Positions 24,792 to 33,533 of a stretch of 64,000 nt of DNA are shown piece by piece. A program made the position numbers and the translations under genes. Positions within the stretch are counted from its first letter, which is position 1, and each line of letters starts with the position of its first letter. Origin of the DNA: an uncultured Clostridium sp. (GTDB lineage Bacteria > Bacillota > Clostridia > TANB77 > CAG-508); NCBI GenBank assembly GCA_947571115.1, contig CANOWW010000007.1, positions 16,963 to 80,962 of the forward strand, given 5' to 3'. The notes below the pieces were generated by a model that had not been told where the DNA came from, did no database searches, and saw nothing but the letters and a program-made list of their open reading frames with translations.

Positions 24792-26597
24792 ATGCAAAAT
24801 AATATTTTGAAATTAAAAAGGCGAATGTTAGTTGTATTAATTGGCGTTGTGGTGGCAAGTATTGTTTTGATTGGGCAAACTGCGAATTTGCAATTTGTAA
24901 GAGGCGAGGAATTGAAGGCAAAGGCATATGGGCAACAGAGTTCAGACCGAACCATTACTGCCAATCGTGGCACGATTTATGATAGAAGTGGCGAAAATAT
25001 TTTGGCCAAGAGTAGTACTGTTCAAACAGTGACGGTCAATCCTGTGAATATTGCACTAGAAAATAAAGAAAAAGTGGCGCGTATTTTGGCAGATATTTTT
25101 GAACTAGATTATGAGAAAATTTTGAAAAGAGTGAGCAAAAATAGTTCGATTGAAACGATTGTTAAAAGGGTGGAAAAGGAAAAAACGGATGAACTACGCA
25201 AATGGATGCAGGAAAACAATATTTATCAAGGAATTAATATAGACGAAGATACGAAACGTTTTTATCCAGAGGCGAGTTTGGCGTCTCACGTGATTGGTTT
25301 TTGTGGGAGTGACAATCAAGGTTTGGACGGAATTGAAGCGAGATATAACGATGTTTTAACTGGGCAAAATGGTTCGATTTCTAAAATGATTGATGCGAAA
25401 GGAAATCAATTCGGGGAGGAGGGCGAAAATTATGAAGAGCCGACAGTTGGCAGTGATTTGGTGTTGACAATTGATAAAAATATTCAGGCGATTGCGGAGA
25501 AATATTTGGAAGATGTTTGCATTGACAATGTGTGCACAGATGGTGGAAATGTGGTCATTATGGACCCGCGAAATGGAGATATTTTAGCAATGGCAACTTA
25601 TCCATTTTATGATTTAAATCAGCCATACGAGATTAGTAATCCAGAATTAAAGCAGGTTTGGGAGCTGATGGACCAAACGCAAAAGTCGGAGAGTTTGCAA
25701 GGAATGTGGAGAAATAAGGCGATTGCGGATACCTATGAGCCGGGTTCGACGTTTAAGTTAGTGACGGCATCTAGTGCAATAGAGGAGGGAATTGCAGAGC
25801 CAGACAGGGCAGGCGCGTTTTGTTGCACAGGTGGAATTGAAATTGCGGGTGTTCGTATCAAATGTTGGCGTTATTATAGACCGCATGGCTCGCAAAGTCT
25901 GCGAGAAGGTTTGATGAATTCATGTAACCCAGTGTTTATCGGATTGGGACAGAAGATTGGTGTGGAAAAATATTATCATTATTTGGAAAGATTTGGCTTT
26001 TTGAAAAAAACGGGAATTGATTTGTATGGAGAAGCGAAAAGTATCTTTTTGGCAAAGGAAAAGGTAGGTCCGGTAGAACTTGCGACGATTAGTTTTGGGC
26101 AACGTTTTGAGGTAACGCCAATTCAAATGATTACGATGGTTTCGACGATTGCGAATAAGGGCGTGTATGTGCAACCGCGTTTGGTAAGGCAAATCAAAAA
26201 TTCGGAGACGGGAGAAGTGCAGGAGTTAGAGCCGATTTTCGGAGAACGTGCTATCTCAGAGCAAACAGCGGAGAATGTTTTGAGCATGATGACGTCAGTT
26301 GTGTCAGAAGGAACTGGAAAAAATGCAAAAGTGTTAGGCTATAAAGTTGGAGGGAAAACAGGTACTTCAGAAGATGGCGTAAACACTGGAAAATATGTAA
26401 CGTCATTTATTGGAGTGGCACCAACGAATGAACCACAAGTCACAATTTTGGTCACTTTGTATAACCCAACAGGAGAAGGGGGACATCAACGGACGGGCGG
26501 AGTTGCAGCACCAGTAGCAGGAAAAATATTAAATGAGGTAATTGGGTATTTAGGAATTGAGCCAACAGAAGAGGTAGAAGAAAAAGAAAGCAATTAG
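24792..26597 (+). CDS. Class B penicillin-binding protein (SpoVD/PbpB type)
   Basis: 601 aa. ATG 24792 follows GGAGGG; ATG 24762 has no site. N-terminal membrane helix at about residues 9-30 (MLVVLIGVVVASIVLIG), PBP dimerisation domain (ANRGTIYDRSGENILA), and a transpeptidase domain with EPGSTFK (catalytic Ser about 319), NSCN (SxN motif, about 377) and GGKTGTSE (KTG, about 522). It crosslinks peptidoglycan during division or spore cortex synthesis. No PASTA repeats, unlike most SpoVD. Faces divergently from the pilin/LRR gene. A short hairpin terminator overlaps its stop. Confidence 0.92.
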   Translation: MQNNILKLKRRMLVVLIGVVVASIVLIGQTANLQFVRGEELKAKAYGQQSSDRTITANRGTIYDRSGENILAKSSTVQTVTVNPVNIALENKEKVARILADIFELDYEKILKRVSKNSSIETIVKRVEKEKTDELRKWMQENNIYQGINIDEDTKRFYPEASLASHVIGFCGSDNQGLDGIEARYNDVLTGQNGSISKMIDAKGNQFGEEGENYEEPTVGSDLVLTIDKNIQAIAEKYLEDVCIDNVCTDGGNVVIMDPRNGDILAMATYPFYDLNQPYEISNPELKQVWELMDQTQKSESLQGMWRNKAIADTYEPGSTFKLVTASSAIEEGIAEPDRAGAFCCTGGIEIAGVRIKCWRYYRPHGSQSLREGLMNSCNPVFIGLGQKIGVEKYYHYLERFGFLKKTGIDLYGEAKSIFLAKEKVGPVELATISFGQRFEVTPIQMITMVSTIANKGVYVQPRLVRQIKNSETGEVQELEPIFGERAISEQTAENVLSMMTSVVSEGTGKNAKVLGYKVGGKTGTSEDGVNTGKYVTSFIGVAPTNEPQVTILVTLYNPTGEGGHQRTGGVAAPVAGKILNEVIGYLGIEPTEEVEEKESN

Positions 26598-26610
26598 GGC
26601 TTTCTTTTTT
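26586..26610 (+). terminator. Terminator of the PBP gene
   Basis: GAAAGC and GCTTTC with a 7-nt loop and six T; the left arm is inside the last codons. Confidence 0.75.
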
Positions 26611-26688
26611 AGTTAATTGTTGCAGATTTTATTAATTTATAAAGTAAAGATGTAAAATTTAAAAAATAATTTAATTTTTCAAAAATGC

Positions 26689-26717
26689 TTGACAATAAGG
26701 ATAGAATAAGATAAAAT
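26689..26717 (+). promoter_or_regulatory. Promoter of the DUF5343-like gene
   Basis: TTGACA, 17-bp spacer, TAAAAT, followed by a long 5' leader with a tandem repeat. Confidence 0.7.
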
Positions 26718-26780
26718 AAGGAAAAATACAAAAAAACACAATTTTTACATTAATTACTAAAATAAATATAAAGCGAGAAA

Positions 26781-26812
26781 GATAGAAAGATAGAAAGATA
26801 GAAAGATAGAAA
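26781..26812 (+). repeat. Four tandem copies of an 8-bp unit in a 5' leader
   Basis: GATAGAAA occurs four times without a mismatch, preceded by a partial GAGAAA. It lies between the promoter at 26689 and the gene at 26873, so copy-number change would alter leader length but not reading frame. Confidence 0.85.
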
Positions 26813-26872
26813 AGTTTCTAGAATATTGGCATGTGGAAGATAATGTAAAATAAAAGATGTAGGAGGAAGAAG

Positions 26873-27649
26873 ATGGGTGAATTTGAAGAAAGTATAAAAA
26901 GAAAAGCTTTGCCTTGTTTTACTACAAAAGTCAATATTATGAAATTTATACAAGCTATTAAATTGAATGAAGGTGACGAGATAGCAATTAAAGATTTTTT
27001 CGGAAGAGGCAAATATTCTGAAACCAAGAAAGCGTTACAGATTTTTAATATTATAACAGATGATATGATGTTAACAGAAGTAGGAAAAACAATTGCATAT
27101 TCTTCTGAAGAACAAGCAGAAAAAGAATGGTTTAAACTTATTATGAATTATCCGCCATATGGAGAGTTTATTAAAACAGTAGAACAAAATTTTAAGACTA
27201 AAAACAAAATTATAGAATTTGAAATGATAAAAAAATTTTGGAATTCTAAAAGTTATGGTGTGTCAGATGGAAATAGAAATGATGCTATTACTACTTTTGC
27301 TCATCTGATTGTTTTAGCAGGGATAGGGGAATTTAAAGTTGGAAGACAAAAAAATCCATCACGTATTATTATTGCGAAGGATAATTTGGAAGAAAAAATG
27401 AAATTAATTGCTCATGAGGATAAAATTTTAAGTGCTGAACAGGCGAAAGAGGAAGCAAGTGATGAAAGAATAATACAGGAATCCAAAAACACTGAGAAAG
27501 AAAAAGTGGAAATGAATGAGAATTATATCTTTAATATTCCAATGAGGTCTGGTTTTATGGCAAAAATATGTATACCAATAGATATAGAGAAAGAAGATAT
27601 AGATTTTATAAAAAAATTGATAGATATTATTCCTATAAGGAAAGTCTAG
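26873..27649 (+). CDS. DUF5343-like winged-helix protein
   Basis: 258 aa, AGGAGGAAG site. N-terminal region LPCFTTKVNIMKFIQAIKLN then FGRGKYSETKKALQIFNIIT and TEVGKTIAYSSEE resembles the winged-helix repeat of DUF5343 proteins. A second such unit follows (NKIIEFEMIKKFWN, NDAITTFAHLIVLAGIGEF). The C-terminus NIPMRSGFMAKICIPIDIEK, then IDFIKKLIDII, matches the short beta-helix end seen in that family. Likely a DNA-linked or regulatory protein; often found in accessory and defence-linked loci, which is from memory. Confidence 0.55.
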   Translation: MGEFEESIKRKALPCFTTKVNIMKFIQAIKLNEGDEIAIKDFFGRGKYSETKKALQIFNIITDDMMLTEVGKTIAYSSEEQAEKEWFKLIMNYPPYGEFIKTVEQNFKTKNKIIEFEMIKKFWNSKSYGVSDGNRNDAITTFAHLIVLAGIGEFKVGRQKNPSRIIIAKDNLEEKMKLIAHEDKILSAEQAKEEASDERIIQESKNTEKEKVEMNENYIFNIPMRSGFMAKICIPIDIEKEDIDFIKKLIDIIPIRKV

Positions 27650-27663
27650 ATAAAAAAATGGCC

Positions 27664-27812
27664 ACTAGCAGCCTTTATAAAGGTCTAGTAACCATTGCAT
27701 AGCTAAAGTGATGATTTAGCTAAAAAGTAAGACTTATATGAGGTTTCATATAGTCTATGTGTTCAGTAGAACATGTACATTATATCATATGGTTTTTCTT
27801 TATGCAATAGTT
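27664..27812 (+). ncRNA. Candidate structured RNA with a closed multi-helix junction
   Basis: Five stems can be drawn by eye. ACTAG/CTAGT encloses CCTTTATAAAGG (27664-27689). AACCATTGCATA (27690-27701) pairs with TATGCAATAGTT (27801-27812) except one position, closing a loop that holds TAGCTAAA/TTTAGCTA (27700-27722), GACTTATATGA/TCATATAGTC (27731-27755, one bulge) and TGTTC/GAACA (27760-27773). No reading frame spans it. A ribosome-site-like AAAAGGAGG follows at about 27823. It may be a leader of the small gene at 27910 or an independent RNA. I do not recognise a known family. Confidence 0.5.
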
Positions 27813-27909
27813 ATCTGAAAAAAAAGGAGGAAATTTTTTAAAATAATACATAAATATTGAAAAATAGGGAAAATTTCAGAAACCAATTTTCCTAGAAAGG
27901 AGCAAACTA

Positions 27910-28068
27910 TTGTATAAAAGAATAAAAAAAACAAATGAAAAATTTCAAGAAAATTTTGAGGGGAGAAAAATATCAAAAACCCAGTTTGTTAAAGAGGTCG
28001 AAATAGTAGAAGATACAAAATTTTTAATTTCAGATTTTAATAAGAATAGGTATGAAAATCTAGTATAA
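27910..28068 (+). CDS. Small ORF of 52 aa downstream of the structured RNA
   Basis: TTG start seven bases after AAAGGAG (27896-27902). Protein begins MYKRIKKTNEKFQENFEGRK and ends FNKNRYENLV: hydrophilic, basic at the start, acidic in the middle (KEVEIVEDTKF), no membrane segment. A strong terminator follows after 10 bp. The good ribosome site and terminator support a real gene. Function unknown; it could be a regulator peptide or antitoxin. Confidence 0.45.
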   Translation: MYKRIKKTNEKFQENFEGRKISKTQFVKEVEIVEDTKFLISDFNKNRYENLV

Positions 28069-28077
28069 ATAGCATAA

Positions 28078-28130
28078 AAATGAAAAATCCTTTTATCAAA
28101 GTTTTATCATAAAGGGATTTTTTCATTTTA
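28078..28130. terminator. Terminator hairpin between convergent genes
   Basis: AAATGAAAAATCC-TTTTAT pairs with ATAAA-GGGATTTTTTCATTT around a 12-nt loop; A/T tracts on both sides suggest use by both strands. Confidence 0.75.
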
Positions 28131-28174
28131 ATTTAAGAAGCCAGTTATACTGGGGATAATTATTTTAACTGTTA

Positions 28175-28633
28175 TTATTTTACAATTTTACCACAAGCAA
28201 TTTTGGTTCCAGAAATTCCACTTGGTTGAGTAGTAAAATCATCAGGAGAGTCATGAATAATAACAACTCTTCCCAGAATATCTTTTATTTTAAATTTATT
28301 AACTAAAACATTCATATAAGCATAGCCATCATTTTCAAGTAATGGAGGTAAATCTCCCATGTGAAAAGGATGCGGACAATGAGGAGAATTTAAGTGTGAT
28401 TTTGCATTTGCAAATTCATCACTTAAATTACCAGTGCAGGATGTTCCTTCATGTATATGAAACCCAAAAAATCGACCAGTACACTTGTCTTTAGATTGTG
28501 GTAATCCATTTATTTTAGCAGTAACTAAAACGCCGTCTTTCGTTTCTTTAAAAGTAACAATACCATCGATTTGGGGATATTTTTTTCCACCTTTTATATG
28601 AGCTTTAGCATCATAAAATAGATTTGATAGCAT
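28175..28633 (-). CDS. sodC: Superoxide dismutase, Cu/Zn family (SodC-like)
   Basis: 152 aa. ATG 28633 follows AGAGGTG; a GTG nine bases upstream overlaps that site. Metal-site motifs of the Cu/Zn family are visible: FGFHIHEGTSC, the zinc loop with CPHPFHMGDLPPLL, and VIIHDSPDDFTTQPSGISGTKIACGKI. There is no export signal, which is unusual for SodC; clostridial versions of this kind may be cytoplasmic and their activity is not proven. Single gene followed by the hairpin at 28078-28130. Confidence 0.85.
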   Translation of the reverse strand: MLSNLFYDAKAHIKGGKKYPQIDGIVTFKETKDGVLVTAKINGLPQSKDKCTGRFFGFHIHEGTSCTGNLSDEFANAKSHLNSPHCPHPFHMGDLPPLLENDGYAYMNVLVNKFKIKDILGRVVIIHDSPDDFTTQPSGISGTKIACGKIVK

Positions 28634-28683
28634 AATAAACACCTCTTATACTATTGTATTCAAAATAAGATGAAAGTGTTATT

Positions 28684-30015
28684 TCACATATACTGATATT
28701 TTTTTCGATTGCTCATCAAAAATGCGATGCTAACGAATAATGCTAAGATTTCCGCAAAAACAACGGCTAGCCAAATTCCGTTTAAGCCCCACAAGATTGG
28801 CAATACAAAAATCATCACAACTTGGAACAACAAGGTTCTTAAAAACGAAATGATTGCTGAAACAGCTCCATTGTTTAGTGCTGTGAAAAAGGATGAGCTG
28901 AAAATGTTAAATCCGCTGATAAAGTAAGAAAGTGCAAATAGTCGAATAGCGGATGTTGTCATAGCGAGCAAGTTAGCGTCATAACTAACAAATACGCCAG
29001 CTAGTAATTTTGACAATAATTCTGCTAAAATAGTCATCACAAAAGAAGTAATGGCAATTAGTTTTAGGCTTTTATGTAGCAAATTTTTTAATTCTTCCGA
29101 GTTTTCTGCCCCATAATGGTAGCCAATAATTGGCGCGGTTCCAATGGAATATCCCAAATAGGTTCCTGAGAAGATAAACCCAACATACATAATAATTCCA
29201 TAAGCTACGACGCCGTCTGAGCCTACATATTTCATCAATTGCATGTTGTACAACATATTAACCAAAGACATTGACAAATTGGTCAACATTTCGGATGAGC
29301 CATTGATGCAGGATTGCAAAATAACTTTTCCATTCAATTTAGTTTTGACTAAGCGTAGTGAACTGTCATTGGAACGCCAAAAGTAAAGCAAAGGAAAAAT
29401 ACCGCCAATGAGTTGGCTAATGCCGGTTGCAAGCGCTGCTCCAAAAACGCCAATTTTCAAAATATACATCAATAAGAAATCCAGCAGCATGTTTAGTACT
29501 CCAGTAATGATTGAAATGATTAACCCAAGCTTTGGTCTTTCGGCTACAATTAAAAAGCTTTGAAAAGCGTTTTGTAACATAAAAGGAACCAAAAACAGAA
29601 GTAAGGTTCTTCCATAAGTGATGCAATCTCCAAGCATTGCTTCATCTGCGCCCAGCAATTTAGCAAGCGGTTTTACTAAAAAGACACCAATGATAGTTAA
29701 CATTAACCCTAAGAAAATCAATATATAAATCAATAATGAAAAAGCTTCGTTTGCCTGTTTTTGTTTGCCTTCGCCAATTGTTTTAGAGACAAACGCGCTT
29801 CCACCAGTTCCAATCATAAAGCCAAAACTTCCTAAAATCATAAGAGCTGGCATGATTAAATTAACAGCAGCAAAAGCACTGCTTCCTACAAAATTCGACA
29901 CAAAAATTCCATCTACGACACCATAAATCGACGTAAAAATCATCATAATAATGGTAGGAATCGTAAAGCGAATCAGTTTTTGATAGGTAAAATGTTCCGA
30001 TAATTCAATTTTCAT
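28684..30015 (-). CDS. MATE-family efflux transporter
   Basis: 443 aa, about 12 membrane helices in two six-helix halves. Family features: PTIIMMIFTSIYGVVDGIFVSNFVG at the start, IGTGGSAFVSKTIGEGKQKQA in the first half, and LYNMQLMKYVGSDGVVAYGI in the second. It should export cationic drugs or metabolites using Na+ or H+. Resembles the MepA/DinF-type subgroup of Gram-positives. AGGAAAAG upstream. Just 41 bp separate its stop from the upstream end of the sodC leader, so both may be one transcript. Confidence 0.9.
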   Translation of the reverse strand: MKIELSEHFTYQKLIRFTIPTIIMMIFTSIYGVVDGIFVSNFVGSSAFAAVNLIMPALMILGSFGFMIGTGGSAFVSKTIGEGKQKQANEAFSLLIYILIFLGLMLTIIGVFLVKPLAKLLGADEAMLGDCITYGRTLLLFLVPFMLQNAFQSFLIVAERPKLGLIISIITGVLNMLLDFLLMYILKIGVFGAALATGISQLIGGIFPLLYFWRSNDSSLRLVKTKLNGKVILQSCINGSSEMLTNLSMSLVNMLYNMQLMKYVGSDGVVAYGIIMYVGFIFSGTYLGYSIGTAPIIGYHYGAENSEELKNLLHKSLKLIAITSFVMTILAELLSKLLAGVFVSYDANLLAMTTSAIRLFALSYFISGFNIFSSSFFTALNNGAVSAIISFLRTLLFQVVMIFVLPILWGLNGIWLAVVFAEILALFVSIAFLMSNRKKYQYM

Positions 30016-30173
30016 TTTCTTTTCCTCCGATTATTTGTAAAGAAATTTCATTATAGTATGAAAAAAATCCATTGTCAAGGGATTTTTTGAAAAAATTGCT
30101 TGCTAATTGGTTTACAATTGACAAATTTGGGAATTATCGATATAATAATGAAAACGAGAGAAAGGAAGAGGAA

Positions 30174-30911
30174 ATGGTAGATTTGCATTGTCATATTTTG
30201 CCGAACGTAGATGATGGCTCTTTCAGCATGGAGGAGACGATAGAAATTTTGAAACAGGCTTCCAGTGCTGGATTTGACACGATTTGCTTTACGCCGCATT
30301 ATGCCGAGCCACAGTATATACGAAACAAAAAGGAAAATCTGGAAGTTTTAGAGCGAGTAAAAGAAGAATTGGCGAAAGAAAAAATAGAGATGAATTTGTT
30401 TTTGGGAAACGAAGTTTTTTTGCAGGATAAAATGCCGGAATTACTAGAAAATAAAGTGATTTCGAGTTTGGCGGATACGCAGTATTTTTTGATGGAATTG
30501 CCAATGTATCAGGAATTGCCGGAAGAAATTGTGCAAAAAATGATTGCTTCTTTGCAAGAAAAAGGCTTGAAGGTAGTTGTTGCGCACCCAGAAAGGTATT
30601 TGTATATTCAAAAAAATCCGAATAAATTGCCTGAATATTTTGGAGAGAACGTGATTTTTCAGGGAAATTATGCAAGTATCATTGGTGGTTATGGAAGAGA
30701 GGCGCAAAAAACGATTAAAAAATTGCTGAAAGAGAAAAAAATTCATTATTTTGCGACAGATACACATCATGCAAATAACGGAATTTACGAAAATATGCAG
30801 GGAATTTTGAAAAAAATGTCGAAAATTGTAGATGAAAAATATTTGGAAATTTTGACACAAACCAATCCTAGTGCGGTTATTGAAAATAAAGAAATAGAGG
30901 AAAATTTATGA
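30174..30911 (+). CDS. PHP-domain tyrosine-protein phosphatase (CpsB/YwqE type)
   Basis: 245 aa. ATG 30174 follows GGAAGAGG; the upstream frame has no site. Metal-binding motifs of the family: DLHCHILPNVDDGSFSMEET at the start, FTPHY, LGNEVF, VVVAHPERY and ATDTHH. These enzymes dephosphorylate tyrosine kinases that control polysaccharide export. No cognate kinase gene is adjacent in this window. It overlaps the next gene by 4 bp. Confidence 0.85.
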   Translation: MVDLHCHILPNVDDGSFSMEETIEILKQASSAGFDTICFTPHYAEPQYIRNKKENLEVLERVKEELAKEKIEMNLFLGNEVFLQDKMPELLENKVISSLADTQYFLMELPMYQELPEEIVQKMIASLQEKGLKVVVAHPERYLYIQKNPNKLPEYFGENVIFQGNYASIIGGYGREAQKTIKKLLKEKKIHYFATDTHHANNGIYENMQGILKKMSKIVDEKYLEILTQTNPSAVIENKEIEENL

Positions 30912-31438
30912 AAATTTTGATGGGGACGAAAAATCCGGGAAAAATAAAAGGGGCAAAAATCGCTTTTGAAAAATATTTTGAAAACGTTGAAATTCAAGGA
31001 ATTTCGGTGGATTCTGAAGTAGGGGACGAGCCGCTAAATGAAGAAATTATGCAGGGGTGCAAAAATCGCGTGAAAAATGTGAGAAAATATGCAGAGGAAA
31101 ATCACTTGAAGGCTGATTTTTTTGTGGCGAGTGAAGCGGGGCTAATCAAGCATTCGGATACATGGATGGATTTTAATTTTGCGGTTGTGGAAAATAGCGT
31201 CGGCGAGCAAAGTATTGGCTCCAGTGCGGGTTTTGCGATACCAGAAAAATATGTGGATGAAGTGATTGAAAAAGAGCTGAGAGTGATTATGGATCGAATT
31301 TTTTGTGGGAAAAATCTGAACAAAGAGGATGGTGGAATTGGCAAATTGACGCATGGCGAAATAACGCGAATTGATTTGACATATCAGGCGTTTACCATGG
31401 CTTTGATAAAATTTATTAATGGCGAAATTTGGAAATGA
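30908..31438 (+). CDS. yjjX: Inosine/xanthosine triphosphatase, YjjX/DUF84 type
   Basis: 176 aa, overlapping the phosphatase gene. Starts MKILMGTKNPGKIKGAKIAF, the phosphate-binding part of non-canonical NTPases, followed by VGDEPLNEEIMQGCKNRVKNV, SEAGLIKHSDTWMDFNFAVV and SSAGFAIPEKY. It would clear ITP and XTP from the nucleotide pool. The family signature DEP is intact. Ends GKLTHGEITRIDLTYQAFTMAL. Confidence 0.85.
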   Translation: MKILMGTKNPGKIKGAKIAFEKYFENVEIQGISVDSEVGDEPLNEEIMQGCKNRVKNVRKYAEENHLKADFFVASEAGLIKHSDTWMDFNFAVVENSVGEQSIGSSAGFAIPEKYVDEVIEKELRVIMDRIFCGKNLNKEDGGIGKLTHGEITRIDLTYQAFTMALIKFINGEIWK

Positions 31439-31506
31439 AATTGTGTATAAAAACATAAATTCTGTCCATAATAATTTTTAAAGAATTTTAGAAAGGATGG
31501 AGGAAA

Positions 31507-31692
31507 ATGGGAACTTTAAATCAAGCGGAATTGCAGAATTTGAGACATTTAATTGGGGCGCAAGAAACCAATTATGAAAAATTGACGAATTATGCGGACA
31601 ACGCGGTTGACCCACAAATTAAACAGGTCTTGAATAAGGCGGCTCAGGATACTTTGAACACAAAACAGAAATTATTATCTTTTTTTAATTAG
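31507..31692 (+). CDS. Small coat-type protein, 61 aa
   Basis: GGATGGAGG site. Sequence MGTLNQAELQNLRHLIGAQE, then NYADNAVDPQIKQVLNKAAQ: all-helical, similar to the first helix pair of CotF-type spore coat proteins. It sits 9 bp before the CotF-family gene and is probably its partner. Genes of this pair are typical in spore-forming Clostridia. No membrane segment. Confidence 0.65.
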   Translation: MGTLNQAELQNLRHLIGAQETNYEKLTNYADNAVDPQIKQVLNKAAQDTLNTKQKLLSFFN

Positions 31693-31701
31693 GAGGAATT
31701 T

Positions 31702-31947
31702 ATGGAAGAAAAGTACATGGTAAACGACGTTTTGGAATGCACAAAATCTGGTTTGAAAGATTACCAAAATGCGATTATTGAAACAGCCAATATGGAGTTG
31801 AGGCAGACATTTCAAAATTTGCGTAACTCTGGCGAAAGTTTTCAATATGAATTATTTAAATTGGCGGAGTCAAAAGGGTATTACGTTCCAGCCGAAAATG
31901 CAAAGCCAGAAGAAATTCAAAAAGTCAAAACAGAATTATCAAATTAA
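31702..31947 (+). CDS. CotF-family spore coat protein
   Basis: 81 aa, TAGGAGGA site. MVNDVLECTKSGLKDYQNAIIETANMELRQTF, then FQYELFKLAESKGYYVPAENA matches the ferritin-like helical pair of CotF proteins (PF07875). Expected in the spore coat, made late in sporulation. Its presence supports a spore-forming lineage. Followed by a clear terminator. Confidence 0.85.
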   Translation: MEEKYMVNDVLECTKSGLKDYQNAIIETANMELRQTFQNLRNSGESFQYELFKLAESKGYYVPAENAKPEEIQKVKTELSN

Positions 31948-31961
31948 AAATATTTTGATTT

Positions 31962-32013
31962 AAAAGGGATTGTAAAAAATGAGAATTTAGAGTTTTTTTA
32001 CAACCCCTTTTTT
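31962..32013 (+). terminator. Terminator after the coat genes
   Basis: AAAAGGG-TTGTAAAAAA pairs with TTTTTTTACAA-CCCCTTTT, then six T. Confidence 0.75.
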
Positions 32014-32079
32014 ATAAATTACTAGATTTTTTTGTAAAAAAATGTTATACTAATAAAAAATAATTTTGAGGCGGAAAAA

Positions 32080-32637
32080 ATGGAATTAATGGATGTAATA
32101 AAAAATAGAAGAAGTATTCGAGCATTTGAGAAACAAGAAATTGCAAAAGAAATAATTGAGGATTTGCTTAATTGTGCGAGACTTGCGCCATCAGCGAAAA
32201 ATAGACAACCATGGAAATTTGTTATTGTAAAAGATAAAGTGAAAAATAAAATTGCAAATATTATGCTTGAAGTAGAAGAAAAAATAATTTTGAATGCTAA
32301 TGAAAAGCAATGGCATTCAAGTGTAAAAGAAACAGCAAAAATTATAAAAGAAGCGCCAATTTTAATTTTAGTGTTAAAAAATTACGACGATGATTGGAAG
32401 ACAGGAGATACGCTTTCAATTGGCGCAGCTATAGAACATATCTGTTTACGTGCCACGGATTTGGGATTGGGTTCACTTTGGATAAGAGATACTGTTTTTG
32501 CGCAAAAAGAGATTGCAAAAGAAATCGGGCATGAAAACATGGAAATGATTTGTGCAATTGCGATTGGATATCCGGCTGAAAATCCAGAGCAAAGAATGAG
32601 AAAAAAATTAAGAGAAATATTGGAATGGTATGAATAA
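32080..32637 (+). CDS. Nitroreductase-family protein
   Basis: 185 aa, GAGGCGG site. FMN-binding features: NRRSIRAFEKQEI, ARLAPSAKNRQPWKFVIV, SIGAAIEHICLRATDLGLGSLWIRD and AIAIGYPAE. Members reduce nitro compounds or flavins with NAD(P)H; substrate unknown. Followed after 12 bp by an AraC-type regulator, so the two form one unit and the regulator may control it in response to a small molecule. Confidence 0.88.
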   Translation: MELMDVIKNRRSIRAFEKQEIAKEIIEDLLNCARLAPSAKNRQPWKFVIVKDKVKNKIANIMLEVEEKIILNANEKQWHSSVKETAKIIKEAPILILVLKNYDDDWKTGDTLSIGAAIEHICLRATDLGLGSLWIRDTVFAQKEIAKEIGHENMEMICAIAIGYPAENPEQRMRKKLREILEWYE

Positions 32638-32649
32638 AAGGAGCCTTAA

Positions 32650-33447
32650 ATGAATTTTTATAAATTGCTTAATCAAATGATTAATTACATAGAAAAAAAT
32701 TTGGAAAATGAAATTAATTATGCGAAATTAGCTCAAATTTTGGGTGTTAATGAATATACCATGAAAAGTATATTTGGACTGATTTGTGATGTTTCAATTG
32801 CTGAATATATTCGCAAAAGAAGGCTTTCTAATGCAGGTTTTGATTTGTGTCAAACAGATGAAAAAATTATGGATATTGCTATAAAATATCAGTATGAGAA
32901 TGCGACTTCATTTTCAAGAGCTTTTGAAAAATTTCATGGAATAAAACCAAGTCAAGTTAAGAAAAATTCACAAAATTTGAAAATTTTTGCGAAAATAATT
33001 TTTGATGAAAATATCGAAAAAAACAGTGATATTGAGTACAGTATTATAGAAAAAAATGAGATGATTCTTTATGGAAAAGGCAAAATAACAAATCAAGAAA
33101 ATATTTTCAAAGATGCTCCAGAATTTTGGGAAAAAATGAACAAAACTTATAAAAATAATTCCGTTAAATTTGGAATGGTAGTTTATGAGAATCGTTATGA
33201 AAGTGAACAATATGAATATTGGGTTTTGTATGATGAACCTATGCAGGGACTTGAAGAATATAAAATTCCGAAAAGTAAATGGATAAAATTTATCATTTAT
33301 TCTCAGGAAGCAAAGGAAATTCAAGAAATGTCACATCAATTTTATGGCAAAATTTTACCAAGTTTAAAATATAATTTAAGAGAACTTCCAGAACTTGAAT
33401 ATTATCATGATGATATCACAGAACTTTGGATTCCAATTGAAGATTAA
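32650..33447 (+). CDS. AraC-family regulator with GyrI-like effector domain
   Basis: 265 aa. N-terminal double HTH: NYAKLAQILGVNEYTMKSIF and IMDIAIKYQYENATSFSRAFEKFHGIKPSQVKK (about residues 20-110). The C-terminal part (EYSIIEKNEMILYGKGK, YEYWVLYDEP, ELEYYHDDITELWIPIE) is a GyrI-like effector-binding domain. Likely senses a small compound and controls the nitroreductase or efflux genes. Ends at a hairpin terminator. Confidence 0.88.
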   Translation: MNFYKLLNQMINYIEKNLENEINYAKLAQILGVNEYTMKSIFGLICDVSIAEYIRKRRLSNAGFDLCQTDEKIMDIAIKYQYENATSFSRAFEKFHGIKPSQVKKNSQNLKIFAKIIFDENIEKNSDIEYSIIEKNEMILYGKGKITNQENIFKDAPEFWEKMNKTYKNNSVKFGMVVYENRYESEQYEYWVLYDEPMQGLEEYKIPKSKWIKFIIYSQEAKEIQEMSHQFYGKILPSLKYNLRELPELEYYHDDITELWIPIED

Positions 33448-33487
33448 CAACTGATTTTTTTTGCAGTAAAAAAGTCAGTTGTTTTTT
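33446..33487 (+). terminator. Terminator after the AraC gene
   Basis: AACAACTGA and TCAGTTGTT with a T-rich loop and a T run. Confidence 0.75.
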
Positions 33488-33533
33488 ATTTGTTTTTGAT
33501 AAAATAAATAAAAAATAAATAAGGAAAATAAAA

